This document shows positions 17,880-26,711 of a stretch of 64,000 nucleotides of DNA, piece after piece. This stretch comes from Nostocales cyanobacterium HT-58-2 (GTDB lineage: Bacteria > Cyanobacteriota > Cyanobacteriia > Cyanobacteriales > Nostocaceae), in contig CP019636.1 of assembly GCA_002163975.1 (NCBI GenBank), positions 2,269,001 through 2,333,000 on the forward strand, in the 5' to 3' direction. The notes beneath the pieces were generated by a model. It was given only the letters and a program-made list of their open reading frames with translations, searched no databases and was not told where the DNA came from. The translations under genes were made by a program, and so were the position numbers. How positions within the stretch are numbered: the first letter of the stretch is position 1; each line of letters starts with the position of its first letter.

Positions 17880-19343
17880 ATGGATAATGTCATCTCGTTT
17901 GTTAGAGGATCGCAAATACGCCCATTTAACGCAAGCGATCGCATCTGCTACACCATCCAGCCGTTCATTCAGGAAATTTTTGATCAGTTTTTAGAGTTAA
18001 ACAATTTTGGCAAAGCGATTACCCAAGCCGCTAACAACCACGAGGAAGTGGTGGACAAGTTATTTGACATCGATCCGAATAACGTAGAAGAAAGCTTTTC
18101 ATTAAAAAGAGAGTTTCTTTTTCCAAAGGAAAACCCTCTTTTAGCACTGTCTTTCGGAAATGCCCGATATCCTAGTTTTTTGGGCAAAAACGGGATGGAA
18201 CTGATTCAAGATGAGTCAATTTTGCCAGAAATACACAACTTGCTTTATCTGTGCGGTCAGTCAAATCGGTCATACAACCAAATTTGCCAACAAATAAGTG
18301 ACCCGATGATCAAGTTTTTGGATAACTTGATCAAATGCAGCGTTGTCCAAGAACAGCCACATTGTCCCAATGCAGTTCCAAGAGACACCCCTGGAGTTTT
18401 TCGTCTCCAACACGCTGCCCTACTATACAGAACTAAAACCACAGGAATTCTTGTAGATCCTCACCTCCATTCCAACTACGGAATTCCTAATATCAAGAAC
18501 GATATCACTCGTGCCAAGTTGGAAGGAAGTGTTGATGCTATTTTAATTTCCCACAGCCACTACGACCATTGGCATTATCCAACCTTGATGATGTTTGCTC
18601 CCGAAACTCCAATTATTGTTCCCAAAGTCCCCAGAGGGACAATTATGTGTGAGGATATGCAAGCCAGGCTAGAAAGCTTAGGGTTTAAGAATGTAATTGC
18701 CGTTGACTGGTACGCAGAGCCAATTACAGTTGGGGATGTAGAAATTCATGTTCTACCTTTTTATGGAGAACAACCTTTAGTTCCAGAGTATAACGAACCC
18801 ATACATCCTGACTTACGAAATTGGGGTAATACCTACCTAGTACGTACAGAATACTATACCTCTTGGTTCTTAATTGATGCTGGAAATGATCCAATGGGGT
18901 CGATGGTTCAAGTAGCAGAATATGTCAAACAAAAGTTTGGCAGTGTGGAGCAAGTGGTAAGTAATTTTCAACCTTTATCTTACAACTCAATTGGTACTAA
19001 TTTATCTGGTTGGGGAATAGATATTGTCGCCAATTTACTTAGCAATCCGCAAATTTTCTCAGTTACTAATAAAAAGGAAGGAGGACATCTTTCTCTTTTA
19101 GGACCCAAAGGAGTGGCAGAAATTTGTGCCACTGTTAAGGCAAAGTCTTGTTTACCATATGCTCACAGTTGGGCAGAACTAGGGCAACCTGGTGAACATG
19201 ACGAAGTACTGATCAAGGAAGTCGAAGAAGAACTCAGGAATTTAGGATGCTTAACTACTGTAGTCCCTTGGACAATTGGTGACGGGTATGTTACAGGACA
19301 ATCCTCAAAGCAAGTGCTACTCAAGCAAGCCATTAATTCGTGA
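17880..19343 (+). CDS. MBL-fold metallo-hydrolase with N-terminal extension (RiPP locus)
   Basis: 487 residues. A helical N-terminal region (about 1-165) precedes a metallo-beta-lactamase fold. The metal motif HSHYDHWH (about 224-231) matches HxHxDH, with further candidate ligands in FLIDAGND and the His-rich GGHLSLLG/PYAHSW parts. The core resembles UlaG/phospholipase-like MBL proteins that act on small esters or phosphodiesters; the substrate here is unknown. A strong ribosome site (AAGGAGA, eight bases before ATG) supports the start. It follows LanM in the same direction. A remnant of a 2OG oxygenase gene lies directly after its stop. Confidence 0.85.
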   Translation: MDNVISFVRGSQIRPFNASDRICYTIQPFIQEIFDQFLELNNFGKAITQAANNHEEVVDKLFDIDPNNVEESFSLKREFLFPKENPLLALSFGNARYPSFLGKNGMELIQDESILPEIHNLLYLCGQSNRSYNQICQQISDPMIKFLDNLIKCSVVQEQPHCPNAVPRDTPGVFRLQHAALLYRTKTTGILVDPHLHSNYGIPNIKNDITRAKLEGSVDAILISHSHYDHWHYPTLMMFAPETPIIVPKVPRGTIMCEDMQARLESLGFKNVIAVDWYAEPITVGDVEIHVLPFYGEQPLVPEYNEPIHPDLRNWGNTYLVRTEYYTSWFLIDAGNDPMGSMVQVAEYVKQKFGSVEQVVSNFQPLSYNSIGTNLSGWGIDIVANLLSNPQIFSVTNKKEGGHLSLLGPKGVAEICATVKAKSCLPYAHSWAELGQPGEHDEVLIKEVEEELRNLGCLTTVVPWTIGDGYVTGQSSKQVLLKQAINS

Positions 19344-19352
19344 GAAGGAGGA

Positions 19353-19445
19353 TTGCGATCGCATATCCTATCTTGTCCTTATATAGCAGCTAATCAACTA
19401 AGCGGTGTAAGACGTAAGTATACTGAAATTCTACAGCTATTCTAA
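19353..19445 (+). pseudogene. Remnant of a 2OG-Fe(II) oxygenase gene
   Basis: The frame reads LRSHILSCPYIAANQLS. It differs at only two residues from LRSHILSCPYLAASQLS in the oxygenase gene at 21369, then diverges and stops at 19445. The nucleotide match includes a GCGATCGCATATCCTATCTT block. It is a fragment of a second, lost copy lying six bases after the MBL gene stop. Confidence 0.7.
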
Positions 19446-19555
19446 ATGAGCGACAAACCAAGTATATGCTTACTAGAACTTACGCACCATACAAAAAGAC
19501 TGGATTATGCATAGTGCGAAATTATGAGGGAAGCATGGTCTGTATCTGCTGCTCA

Positions 19556-19657
19556 TACTAAGTTGCATTCAAAAACCTCACCCCGCCCTCCGGGCACCCC
19601 TCTCCTTGCTAAGGAGAGGGGCGGGGGTGAGGTGACACCTATGAACGCAACTCGGTA
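19556..19657. mobile_element. 102-bp MITE inside leader copy 2
   Basis: Ends ATACTAAGTTGCATTC and GAACGCAACTCGGTAT are inverted repeats (13 of 16). The middle is a strong palindrome (CTCACCCCGCCC ... GGGCGGGGGTGAG and CCCTCTCCTT/AAGGAGAGGG). Copy 1 of the leader reads uninterrupted across this point (CTGCGACTCAAAAGG). In copy 2 the bases TCA appear on both sides of the insert, consistent with a short target duplication. Confidence 0.75.
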
Positions 19658-19753
19658 TCAAAAGGACTACGACTGCAAAATATTTTAGCCATCCATTTTC
19701 CGCCGGTGCATAAATTGATTCACTTACACCTAATAAGGAGTAAAGGAGGGCTT

Positions 19754-19786
19754 ATGTCCTCTAGGTTCAACACCTTACTAAGTTGA
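19754..19786 (+). CDS. Candidate 10-residue leader peptide MSSRFNTLLS (copy 2)
   Basis: Identical peptide to 5089-5121, with AAC instead of AAT for Asn, preceded by TAAAGGAGGGCTT. The single difference inside the ORF is synonymous, although flanking DNA has many changes. That pattern suggests selection at the peptide or RNA level. Confidence 0.5.
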   Translation: MSSRFNTLLS

Positions 19787-19794
19787 GGTGATTT

Positions 19795-19842
19795 ATGCCT
19801 ACTATGGCTTTACCACGCAACCATAATTTTGTCAATATGTAA
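19795..19842 (+). CDS. Candidate second tiny ORF of leader copy 2 (15 residues)
   Basis: The ATG follows GAGGTGATTT as in copy 1 and encodes MPTMALPRNHNFVNM. Only the first residues resemble copy 1. It ends 43 bases before the FHA-PrsW start and could couple translation to it. Confidence 0.3.
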   Translation: MPTMALPRNHNFVNM

Positions 19843-19885
19843 GCTCTACTTACATAGCTTAGGAAAATCAAATTTTTTGTGATTC

Positions 19886-21178
19886 ATGACAAGACAACAT
19901 CTTTACAGAAGTTTCTTAACACAACTCAACCTTAGTGAAGTAAGTGAATCTGAACAGACTCAATACCCAATTTCACCAGATAAACCAACAGTTATTGGAC
20001 GAGATCCCAACAGTTGTGACATTGTTTTAGATTCCACAAAGTACCAGGAAGTATCTCGTCAGCATTTAAAAATTTCTCCCCTGTCGTCTACGTTTTCCAG
20101 TGGTATGCCTCAATGGGAGATATGCGATTTAGAAAGCCGTAATGGTACTTATGTCAATGGTCAACGCTTACAAGGTTCTCAAATTTTGCAAGTGCATGAC
20201 CGTATCAAATTTGCTCGTAATGGTCCAGAATTCATTTTTGAGTGTGAACAGCACAGCTTTATTAACGTGAGCGAAATATTTCCTGTCCTTTCACGAAAAG
20301 CGGATTTACATCAGAGTGGGTTTCTTGTTCCAGGCATTGTTACAGTAATATTTGTAGTAGCAATGTTAGCTACTCAAAACAACAATAATTTCCTCTACAT
20401 CCTGGCAGCTTACTTAGCTATTGCAAGCCATTATGTTATTCATAAACTCTGCCATAAACATAAGCCTTGGTGGTTGTTAGTTAGCTTAGGTCTAGCTACA
20501 GGCCTGCCTCTTTTAACTGGATTTCATAAATTGACAGATGTTTTTCCTGATATTTCATCAGAATTTTTTTTGAAACACCAGGAAAACATTCTTGGTCTGA
20601 TTGTCAAAGAATTTTTGAAAGCAGGTTTATTAGAGGAATTTTTCAAAGTGCTGCCAGTGCTATTAGTTTACTTACTAGGCAGATTTCTCCAATCACCCAA
20701 GCGGGAACTTATTGGAGTATGGGAACCTATAGATGGAATTCTTTTAGCAACTGCATCTGCTACTGGATTTGCATTAGTAGAGAGTTTGATGAAAGTGCAT
20801 GAAGAAATCCAAAGCAAAGGTAGTTTTGCTGGATTAACACTTTTAATTCCTCTCATCTTAGGAGACATTTCTGGACAGGTTGCATACAGTGGTTACTTTG
20901 GCTACTTTATTGGATTCAGTGCAATGAAACCTAAAAAGCGTTGGCGGCTTTTGGGAATCGGCTACCTGACGTCATCTGTTCTACATACCATTGGAGCTAT
21001 AGTCTCTGAATTACAACATGAACATAAGCTAGATTTTCTCATCGGTAACATGCTCTTAGCTGTGATAGGCTCTCTAGCCTACATATTTTTGATGGCAGCA
21101 ATTCTCAAAGCCGCTCACCTTTCGCCAATTAACTCACACCAATCTGCCAATCCTCATCATTCTATAGATTCTTACTGA
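19886..21178 (+). CDS. FHA domain fused to PrsW-family intramembrane protease
   Basis: 430 residues. An N-terminal FHA domain (about 30-125) shows VIGRDPNSCDIVLD, SRQHLKIS and ESRNGTYVNGQRL, the phosphothreonine-binding signature. After about residue 145 come several membrane helices with PrsW motifs: LEEFFKV (EExxK type), FALVES, a membrane segment GQVAYSGYFGYFIG and SVLHTIGA. PrsW proteins are membrane-embedded glutamic proteases that cut membrane substrates such as anti-sigma factors. The fusion implies protease action or localisation controlled by Ser/Thr phosphorylation. The kinase-FHA gene at 2940 is a possible partner, by inference. It lies inside the RiPP locus in the same direction, so a role in peptide processing or immunity is also possible. 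Confidence 0.85.
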   Translation: MTRQHLYRSFLTQLNLSEVSESEQTQYPISPDKPTVIGRDPNSCDIVLDSTKYQEVSRQHLKISPLSSTFSSGMPQWEICDLESRNGTYVNGQRLQGSQILQVHDRIKFARNGPEFIFECEQHSFINVSEIFPVLSRKADLHQSGFLVPGIVTVIFVVAMLATQNNNNFLYILAAYLAIASHYVIHKLCHKHKPWWLLVSLGLATGLPLLTGFHKLTDVFPDISSEFFLKHQENILGLIVKEFLKAGLLEEFFKVLPVLLVYLLGRFLQSPKRELIGVWEPIDGILLATASATGFALVESLMKVHEEIQSKGSFAGLTLLIPLILGDISGQVAYSGYFGYFIGFSAMKPKKRWRLLGIGYLTSSVLHTIGAIVSELQHEHKLDFLIGNMLLAVIGSLAYIFLMAAILKAAHLSPINSHQSANPHHSIDSY

Positions 21179-21368
21179 ATCTATAGCACTGTGATCACTC
21201 TATAGGATTTCTATTTGATTTTTGAAAAAGCACTAAATAGCAAGTCTTATCTAGTAAACATAAGCTCTCAGTATAGTTAATTGTCTCACTCCTCTGCTTA
21301 AAAAAGGAAATACTACTGAGTCTATTTCCTGTGAGCAGTATTTATGAATTTTCTATTCCAATTAAGCA

Positions 21369-21992
21369 ATGAACAAAATTATGACTAAATGTTACGTGCA
21401 GAAGCACAATGTCTTTGGTGTTGAGTACCTTGACGAATTGCGATCGCATATCCTATCTTGCCCCTATTTAGCAGCAAGTCAATTAAGTAAAAGCTTTGCG
21501 GGAACTAAGGGATTTTCGGTCATCTTTAAACGCTCAGGCATCAGTGAAGTTGAACAGCACTTTCCGTTTTTTAAACCGTATTTGCAGGTTGCCTTAAAAC
21601 AAGCTTGTAATGCGTTCTATCTAAATCCCCTGATACTAGAGGGTGGAACTCGTGTAGAGCCACACGTTGACTGTAGCATTTCCTCTTACGACATGACGTT
21701 CACAATTCCCAATCTTGTCAGTGTTCTCTACATTCAAGTACCACAAGATTTACAAGGAGGAGAACTAGTACTACAGGCGGGCGAACACTAAGTAGGCATA
21801 ATTGAACCTCGAAACAACACCCTGCTTTACTTTCGTGGCGATTTACTTCATTCAGTAAATGAAGTCAAAAGTTCACAACCTCGAATCAGCTTAATCTGCG
21901 AACAGTACAATTTAAGCGCAACTCGACTTGAGCATATTCCAGAATTTGAAATCAAGTCTGCGGCTGATACAGCAATTTTAAATCAGTTCTAA
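21369..21992 (+). pseudogene. 2OG-Fe(II) oxygenase with in-frame stop codon
   Basis: The first 140 residues carry the iron ligands EPHVD (H and D of HxD). A TAA at 21789-21791 interrupts the gene. The same frame continues without any shift as VGIIEPRNNTLLYFRGDLLHSVNEV, which supplies the distal His (LLHSV), and ends at 21992, giving about 207 residues. GEH-stop-VGII is probably a one-base change of Lys or Gln to TAA. An intact protein would hydroxylate or desaturate a side chain, a plausible tailoring step. As written, the distal His is lost and the product should be inactive unless the stop is read through. Confidence 0.8.
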
Positions 21993-22082
21993 AATCCTCT
22001 GCTTTCTCAAACTCTGCGTTTAAGAGGGGTTTCAACCCCAAGCTAAGCGTTCTCTAAGGTTTATCATTCAACCTAACTTGTT

Positions 22083-23219
22083 ATGATTAGCGTTCTAGAA
22101 AACTCTCTCACAGATTACTTAAAACTTGTCAAACCTTACATTTCTCCTCAATTAATTTCTCCGGAAAACTGGTATAGTATTAACACGTTATCTCAAGTTT
22201 TTCCCAGAGCTATCACCTCTTTTTTTGGGTTCGAGTGTCACTTGGGAATTAAAGAAGCTCATGCCGACTTTTTAATCTGTGCAGATGCTGCTGAAGCAGG
22301 TCGGAAAATTTTAGCGGGTGACAACTATTCTATTACTTTACCAAGCTCCTTAATGGAGCATCCCGTATGGAGTAATATCCGCGACTTTAGCAGCAATTGG
22401 AATACAGATACCTCCTCTATCTATGAGAAGGTGCGTAACGTCTGGCTGGAATTTGATATTAATGAGCTTCCTACTATACCCATACCTAGTTGTTTCTTTG
22501 GTCCAGAACCGATCTACTCTGCTAAATCAAAGAATCAGCATAGCTATGAATGGGTTTCCCATGCACTAAAGCTTCTCATGGGCAGAACCTTGCCAGATAA
22601 AGTAGAAAAGCAACTCTTCAATTGCTTTGATTTATTACCTAAAGAAGCTTACGTCTTTCAAATTGGCGTTATGCTGGCAAGAAAATCTGATTTGGTGAGA
22701 ATTTGTATCCGCAATATTTCCCCAGAACAAATATTAGAGTATCTCACTCAGATGAACTGGCAAGGTTGTCTGAGCGAACTGAAACCTATTCTTACTAAAT
22801 TATCAACTTTAGTGGAAAGAATTGATTTAGACATAGATGTGGGTGAAGCCATTCTTCCCAAGATAGGTTTGGAATGTTATTTAGGCAAACAACCCAAATT
22901 TGAATCAAGATGGCAGTCATTTCTCAACTATTTAGTTGAAATCGGATTATGTATTCCTCAAAAGCGAGACGCCCTATTAGCTTATCCTGGATACCTTCGA
23001 GAAAGGTCTAATCAAGAATTATGGCCTAACGGTTTACTAGAATTGTCGAACTTTTTAGGAGCCGAGTATGAAAGAGTGTTTTTCAGGGGATTACACCACA
23101 TAAAAGTTGTTTACCAACCACAGAAACTTGAGGCAAAGGCTTATCTTTACGCCAGCCATAGTTTGCTAAGTCCACAATTTGTTAGTCAATGGAGAAACCA
23201 GCAACATGCTAGTGTCTGA
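22083..23219 (+). CDS. Unrecognised 378-residue protein of the RiPP locus
   Basis: I do not recognise a family. The protein has several alternating hydrophobic stretches that look like beta strands: FQIGVMLARKSDLVRICI, RIDLDIDVGEAILPKIGLEC and HIKVVYQPQKLEAKAYLY. Helical parts lie between them, and there is no signal peptide or membrane helix. The repeated strand pairs loosely suggest a barrel such as a prenyltransferase ABBA fold, but I see no diagnostic residue and do not claim it. The next gene starts inside its last codons (14-base overlap), so the two are almost certainly translated together and may form a complex or act in sequence. Confidence 0.7.
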   Translation: MISVLENSLTDYLKLVKPYISPQLISPENWYSINTLSQVFPRAITSFFGFECHLGIKEAHADFLICADAAEAGRKILAGDNYSITLPSSLMEHPVWSNIRDFSSNWNTDTSSIYEKVRNVWLEFDINELPTIPIPSCFFGPEPIYSAKSKNQHSYEWVSHALKLLMGRTLPDKVEKQLFNCFDLLPKEAYVFQIGVMLARKSDLVRICIRNISPEQILEYLTQMNWQGCLSELKPILTKLSTLVERIDLDIDVGEAILPKIGLECYLGKQPKFESRWQSFLNYLVEIGLCIPQKRDALLAYPGYLRERSNQELWPNGLLELSNFLGAEYERVFFRGLHHIKVVYQPQKLEAKAYLYASHSLLSPQFVSQWRNQQHASV

Positions 23220-25014
23220 GATTTTACACACACTTCCCGCCTCTTTAGAGTGGATGGTACTGTTCAATTTGTCTACCATTCGTGAGTTGGCTGATGGTGC
23301 AACTACAAGAGCAATGTACCATCTCCCCGAAGAAATTGACTTGCAACCTTACAGTCATGTGGTGCTGACAAGTTTTGGCAGATTTTTAGCACTGCACAAT
23401 GAATCGAAACTGATTGAACCAGTTTCAGGAAAGAGTTGGACTCGTGAACAGATACAATCTTCTGTATATGAGCGATTTGCAAGTAGACTGGCGCTATTTG
23501 CAGTAGATGAAGCTGATTGCCTCGGTTTAGGTGAACAGTCTCCCTTTTCTCCAGTTTTACTCCATATCAAAATTAAATCTGGCTATGGGGAAGCACAAGC
23601 AATCTTTGAGCGATCGCCTTCTGTTGAACATTATGAACTCCTTCAAGCAGTGGGGGTAAAGTTTTTGGGTGGAGAACCCAAAGGTGAGTATTATCTGGCC
23701 CAGTTTCAAAACCGTCTGCCAATTCACATCCATGCTGGAATTTTGTCACACTTCAGCCGCACAGCACATTGCAATCTGTTTTTCCTTCAACATGGTAATA
23801 TTGACCCTCTTTTAGAAGCTGGTTTACTCAAAGCATTGACAAGTAGAGTTAACCATGGAAAGAATAATAGTCTCCAAGCTTTGGCAAAACTAGCCCAGGA
23901 AGCCGTTAAGCAGCCGATGGCAATGACTTGTCAGCCACCTCCACCTGGAAAGCCTTTCCTCTATGGAGACTTAGTTCCCCTTGGCTTTGTTTTAAAAGCT
24001 TTGAATGCAGTAGAATCTTCCTTAGAAGCTCGTCAGGCACTCAGCCAATTTATACTAAGCAAGCGTCAAGGGAACCTCTGGGCTTTTCATACAGACCGAT
24101 TAATCACTTCAACTGACTCGGCACTGGTACTACAAGGGTTGAATGAACCGGAAGCGGTGGAGGCGTTAGAACTTTTTGCAGATGGGCAAGGCGGTTACTA
24201 TCCGCAACTGTGGTCTAATGAAAAGCAACCAGGGAAGATGGTGTTCGATGAGAGCTGCCGCCACTGGTGTCAGTCAGATTATGCTACCACCTGTTTAGTC
24301 AGGGCGCTACGAAAGGAAGCTGGACTAGAATCAAAAACTTCAACAGATTATTTAGCCGCAGGTTTTGAAAACCGCAGTGGTTTGTATTTCGCTAATCCCT
24401 ACTTAGTTGATTGGGTGTTAGCCTGCGCAATGAGCCTAGACAAATCAGCAGCACAATTGCGGCAGAAACTCCTAGCTGAGATTCTCGCCAGCATGAATGA
24501 GGACTATTCTTTTGGCATTTATGATGTAGCGATGTCTACTGCCTTAGCTATCCTCAGCATGGCAACCCTTGGGTTTAAGGGCAGGACAATGCAAGTAGCG
24601 CAATTGCGACTATTAGAGTTTATCGATTCTCATGGTTTGTTGCCAGCAGCAACACCTTTTTACTCCAGCTTGCGAATAGATCATGAAATCCCTGCCCATG
24701 TTCTACTAGGGCTACTAATGAGTCAAACTGCTGCCAACACCGCAGACAACCAGCAAAAACAAATTAGAAAAGTGCAGGGGCAATATCATGGCATTTCTCT
24801 ACACGTTGATAGCTATCAAATGATGACAACGGCTTTGGCTGCCTTAGCACTCTCGCAAAAATGTTCATCAGATCGGCAGGATTTGGATTTAACGAGCTAC
24901 AAACAGCAGATCCATCCCCGCTATCAATGCCGTAACCATTCTGAATATATTGTTAAGTTTGCGTTACCTCCCTATCTGTCGGTAGAAAACCAATTGACAG
25001 TTCAAGTGAATTAA
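23206..25014 (+). CDS. Unrecognised 602-residue alpha-helical protein, coupled to upstream gene
   Basis: The ATG at 23206 overlaps the upstream stop; a TTG at 23179 is less likely. The sequence is rich in amphipathic helices. The second half has motifs reminiscent of alpha/alpha toroids such as terpene-cyclase or LanC-like folds: DGQGGYYPQLWSNEKQPGK, WCQSDYATTCLVRAL, SGLYFANPYLVDWVLAC and YDVAMSTALAILSM. The DGQGGYYPQ and DSHGLLPAATPFY segments resemble squalene-cyclase/prenyltransferase repeat motifs, but no complete catalytic DxDD motif was seen. Its position among RiPP enzymes and its overlap with the unknown 22083 gene suggest a joint modification step. The function is unassigned. Confidence 0.7.
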   Translation: MLVSEILHTLPASLEWMVLFNLSTIRELADGATTRAMYHLPEEIDLQPYSHVVLTSFGRFLALHNESKLIEPVSGKSWTREQIQSSVYERFASRLALFAVDEADCLGLGEQSPFSPVLLHIKIKSGYGEAQAIFERSPSVEHYELLQAVGVKFLGGEPKGEYYLAQFQNRLPIHIHAGILSHFSRTAHCNLFFLQHGNIDPLLEAGLLKALTSRVNHGKNNSLQALAKLAQEAVKQPMAMTCQPPPPGKPFLYGDLVPLGFVLKALNAVESSLEARQALSQFILSKRQGNLWAFHTDRLITSTDSALVLQGLNEPEAVEALELFADGQGGYYPQLWSNEKQPGKMVFDESCRHWCQSDYATTCLVRALRKEAGLESKTSTDYLAAGFENRSGLYFANPYLVDWVLACAMSLDKSAAQLRQKLLAEILASMNEDYSFGIYDVAMSTALAILSMATLGFKGRTMQVAQLRLLEFIDSHGLLPAATPFYSSLRIDHEIPAHVLLGLLMSQTAANTADNQQKQIRKVQGQYHGISLHVDSYQMMTTALAALALSQKCSSDRQDLDLTSYKQQIHPRYQCRNHSEYIVKFALPPYLSVENQLTVQVN

Positions 25015-25199
25015 TCACTATTTGCATAATCTGGTTGCTTACATGAGAAACGTCGCTATTTAATGTTGTGATTGACTCTGTATTCAGTGGCAAACAGATA
25101 GGAGAATTCTTTGAAAGGACTTATCACGCCAAAGACAGATTTGGCAAAGTTATGTATCGATACGATTAGGTACTTTTGTTACAAATCAAGGAATAAGCT

Positions 25200-26657
25200 A
25201 TGAAAATTCACATGATTGGACATGCTTCTATTTTTGTAGAAACGCAGGATTGCAGAATTTTGATGGATCCTGTACTTTGGGATCCATTTTGTGAAGGACT
25301 GAATGAGACATGTCCTAAACGAGAAGTCATTCATGAAAAACTCCCTGAATTTGACTTTCTTGTTATATCCCACAAGCATCTGGATCATTTTGATATTCGT
25401 TCTTTAGCATATCTTTCTAAAAAAGTCGATGTGCTTATCCCCAAGGACAAGTTAATAGAAGATTGTTTGCGTAATCTGGGATACTCCCGAATATATCCTT
25501 TGAGTGATTTTAGTAAAGTGAGAGTGGGTTCAACTACAATGATGACAACTCGCTCAGAAATACCCGTGCCTGAATTCGGCATGATTTTTGCTGATGAATC
25601 AGGTGTATTCTGGAATGCTGTAGATACCTTTTTTTCGCCGCAAACAATTCAAACAGTGCGATCTACTTATCAGAGTATCGACTTCTTATTAACTCCTTGG
25701 CACATTAGCATGGAGGGAAAATATCAGTACAATCAAAGTATTTCTTTCCCTTTTTCCCTTTATGGTTATCTGTTTAATCTCATCAATCGAATTCAGCCAA
25801 AAGCCATTGCCCCAGGGGCACAGGGTTTCAAGTATATTAATGAATCTTCTTGGCAGAATCAAGTAGTATTTCCGGTGACGCGGGAAAGATTCTGTCACGA
25901 TCTAAAAGTTGCTTTTCCAGAAATAGGGGATAATATATTTACTTTAGATCCGGGAGATACATTCACTTTTAATCACGGAAAATATCATCAATTAGCAGAG
26001 AATTGCCAATACGTTAACAAAATAGTTGACGATAGAGAATGTCTAGAATTTTCACCAGTGAATGTAGGTAATGGACTGGTGGACAGTAATCCGGAAAAAT
26101 ATGATTTGGCATCGATGAGGCAGCTTATCGATGAAGAAATATCAGTTAACCTACGACAGTTCATTAATAAATATTGGGAATCTCTATTTTTAGAGCATCG
26201 CTTATGGAATATTGTTTATCAACTGGAAGTAGTTTTTCCAAATGGTAGTCAAAAATGGCATATTGATTTTTCCCAAGAGCCAATTCAGGTAGTGAGGGGA
26301 AACAATCCTAAGGCTAACTTATTCACTTACATGACAGCTTCAGGTTTATATAGTCTCATCCAGAAGAAGAGAGATTGGGACTATCTGCTTTGTGGTGGTG
26401 ATTACCGGACTTTTCACAAAGTTTATGCGATCGCTCGTCATGGAATTGTTTCTGCTGAAAACACCACATTCAAAGACCCAATCGAGTTGAAGTTTCCTTC
26501 TGATTACATAGCAGGTAATAATGTATATGGAGAATTAAAAAAATGGACTGACCCCAACACAGATACATCCCTGGTCGATGAAGACGAAAATCCCATGCTG
26601 AGATTGGGAAATGTTTTGATTAAAAGGAAGCACAAAAGCAATCAGCCTTGCACTTGA
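25200..26657 (+). CDS. MBL-fold metallo-hydrolase with C-terminal SCP2-like region
   Basis: 485 residues. The N-terminal half is a metallo-beta-lactamase fold like UlaG: MKIHMIGHASIFVET, ISHKHLDHFD (metal residues H58, H60, D62, H63) and LLTPWHIS. The C-terminal part (about 330-460: VFPNGSQKWHIDF, ASGLYSLIQKKRDWDYLLCG) resembles an SCP2/sterol-carrier-like accessory domain seen after some MBL proteins. It is the second MBL protein of the locus and differs in architecture from the one at 17880. A lipid-like or phosphodiester substrate is possible but unproven. Confidence 0.82.
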   Translation: MKIHMIGHASIFVETQDCRILMDPVLWDPFCEGLNETCPKREVIHEKLPEFDFLVISHKHLDHFDIRSLAYLSKKVDVLIPKDKLIEDCLRNLGYSRIYPLSDFSKVRVGSTTMMTTRSEIPVPEFGMIFADESGVFWNAVDTFFSPQTIQTVRSTYQSIDFLLTPWHISMEGKYQYNQSISFPFSLYGYLFNLINRIQPKAIAPGAQGFKYINESSWQNQVVFPVTRERFCHDLKVAFPEIGDNIFTLDPGDTFTFNHGKYHQLAENCQYVNKIVDDRECLEFSPVNVGNGLVDSNPEKYDLASMRQLIDEEISVNLRQFINKYWESLFLEHRLWNIVYQLEVVFPNGSQKWHIDFSQEPIQVVRGNNPKANLFTYMTASGLYSLIQKKRDWDYLLCGGDYRTFHKVYAIARHGIVSAENTTFKDPIELKFPSDYIAGNNVYGELKKWTDPNTDTSLVDEDENPMLRLGNVLIKRKHKSNQPCT

Positions 26658-26711
26658 GTACAAGGTTAATAGTGTAAGTAGTCGGTTTTAACCCAATACG
26701 GATAATGCCCT

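Larger units (their letters stand above)
19478..19850 (+). promoter_or_regulatory. Duplicated leader element, copy 2 (upstream of FHA-PrsW gene)
   Basis: Homologous to 4904-5178, interrupted by a 102-bp MITE (19556-19657). The roughly 100 bases around the two tiny ORFs are nearly unchanged between copies, while outer parts have drifted. The element ends 36 bases before the FHA-PrsW start, so here it would form the immediate 5' leader of that gene. Together with the 2OG remnant it occupies nearly the whole 19344-19885 gap. Confidence 0.65.

Noticed and set aside
22083..23219. Assignment as a cyanobactin-type (ABBA) prenyltransferase
   Set aside because: Only a general strand pattern fits; no diagnostic motif was found, so it stays unassigned.
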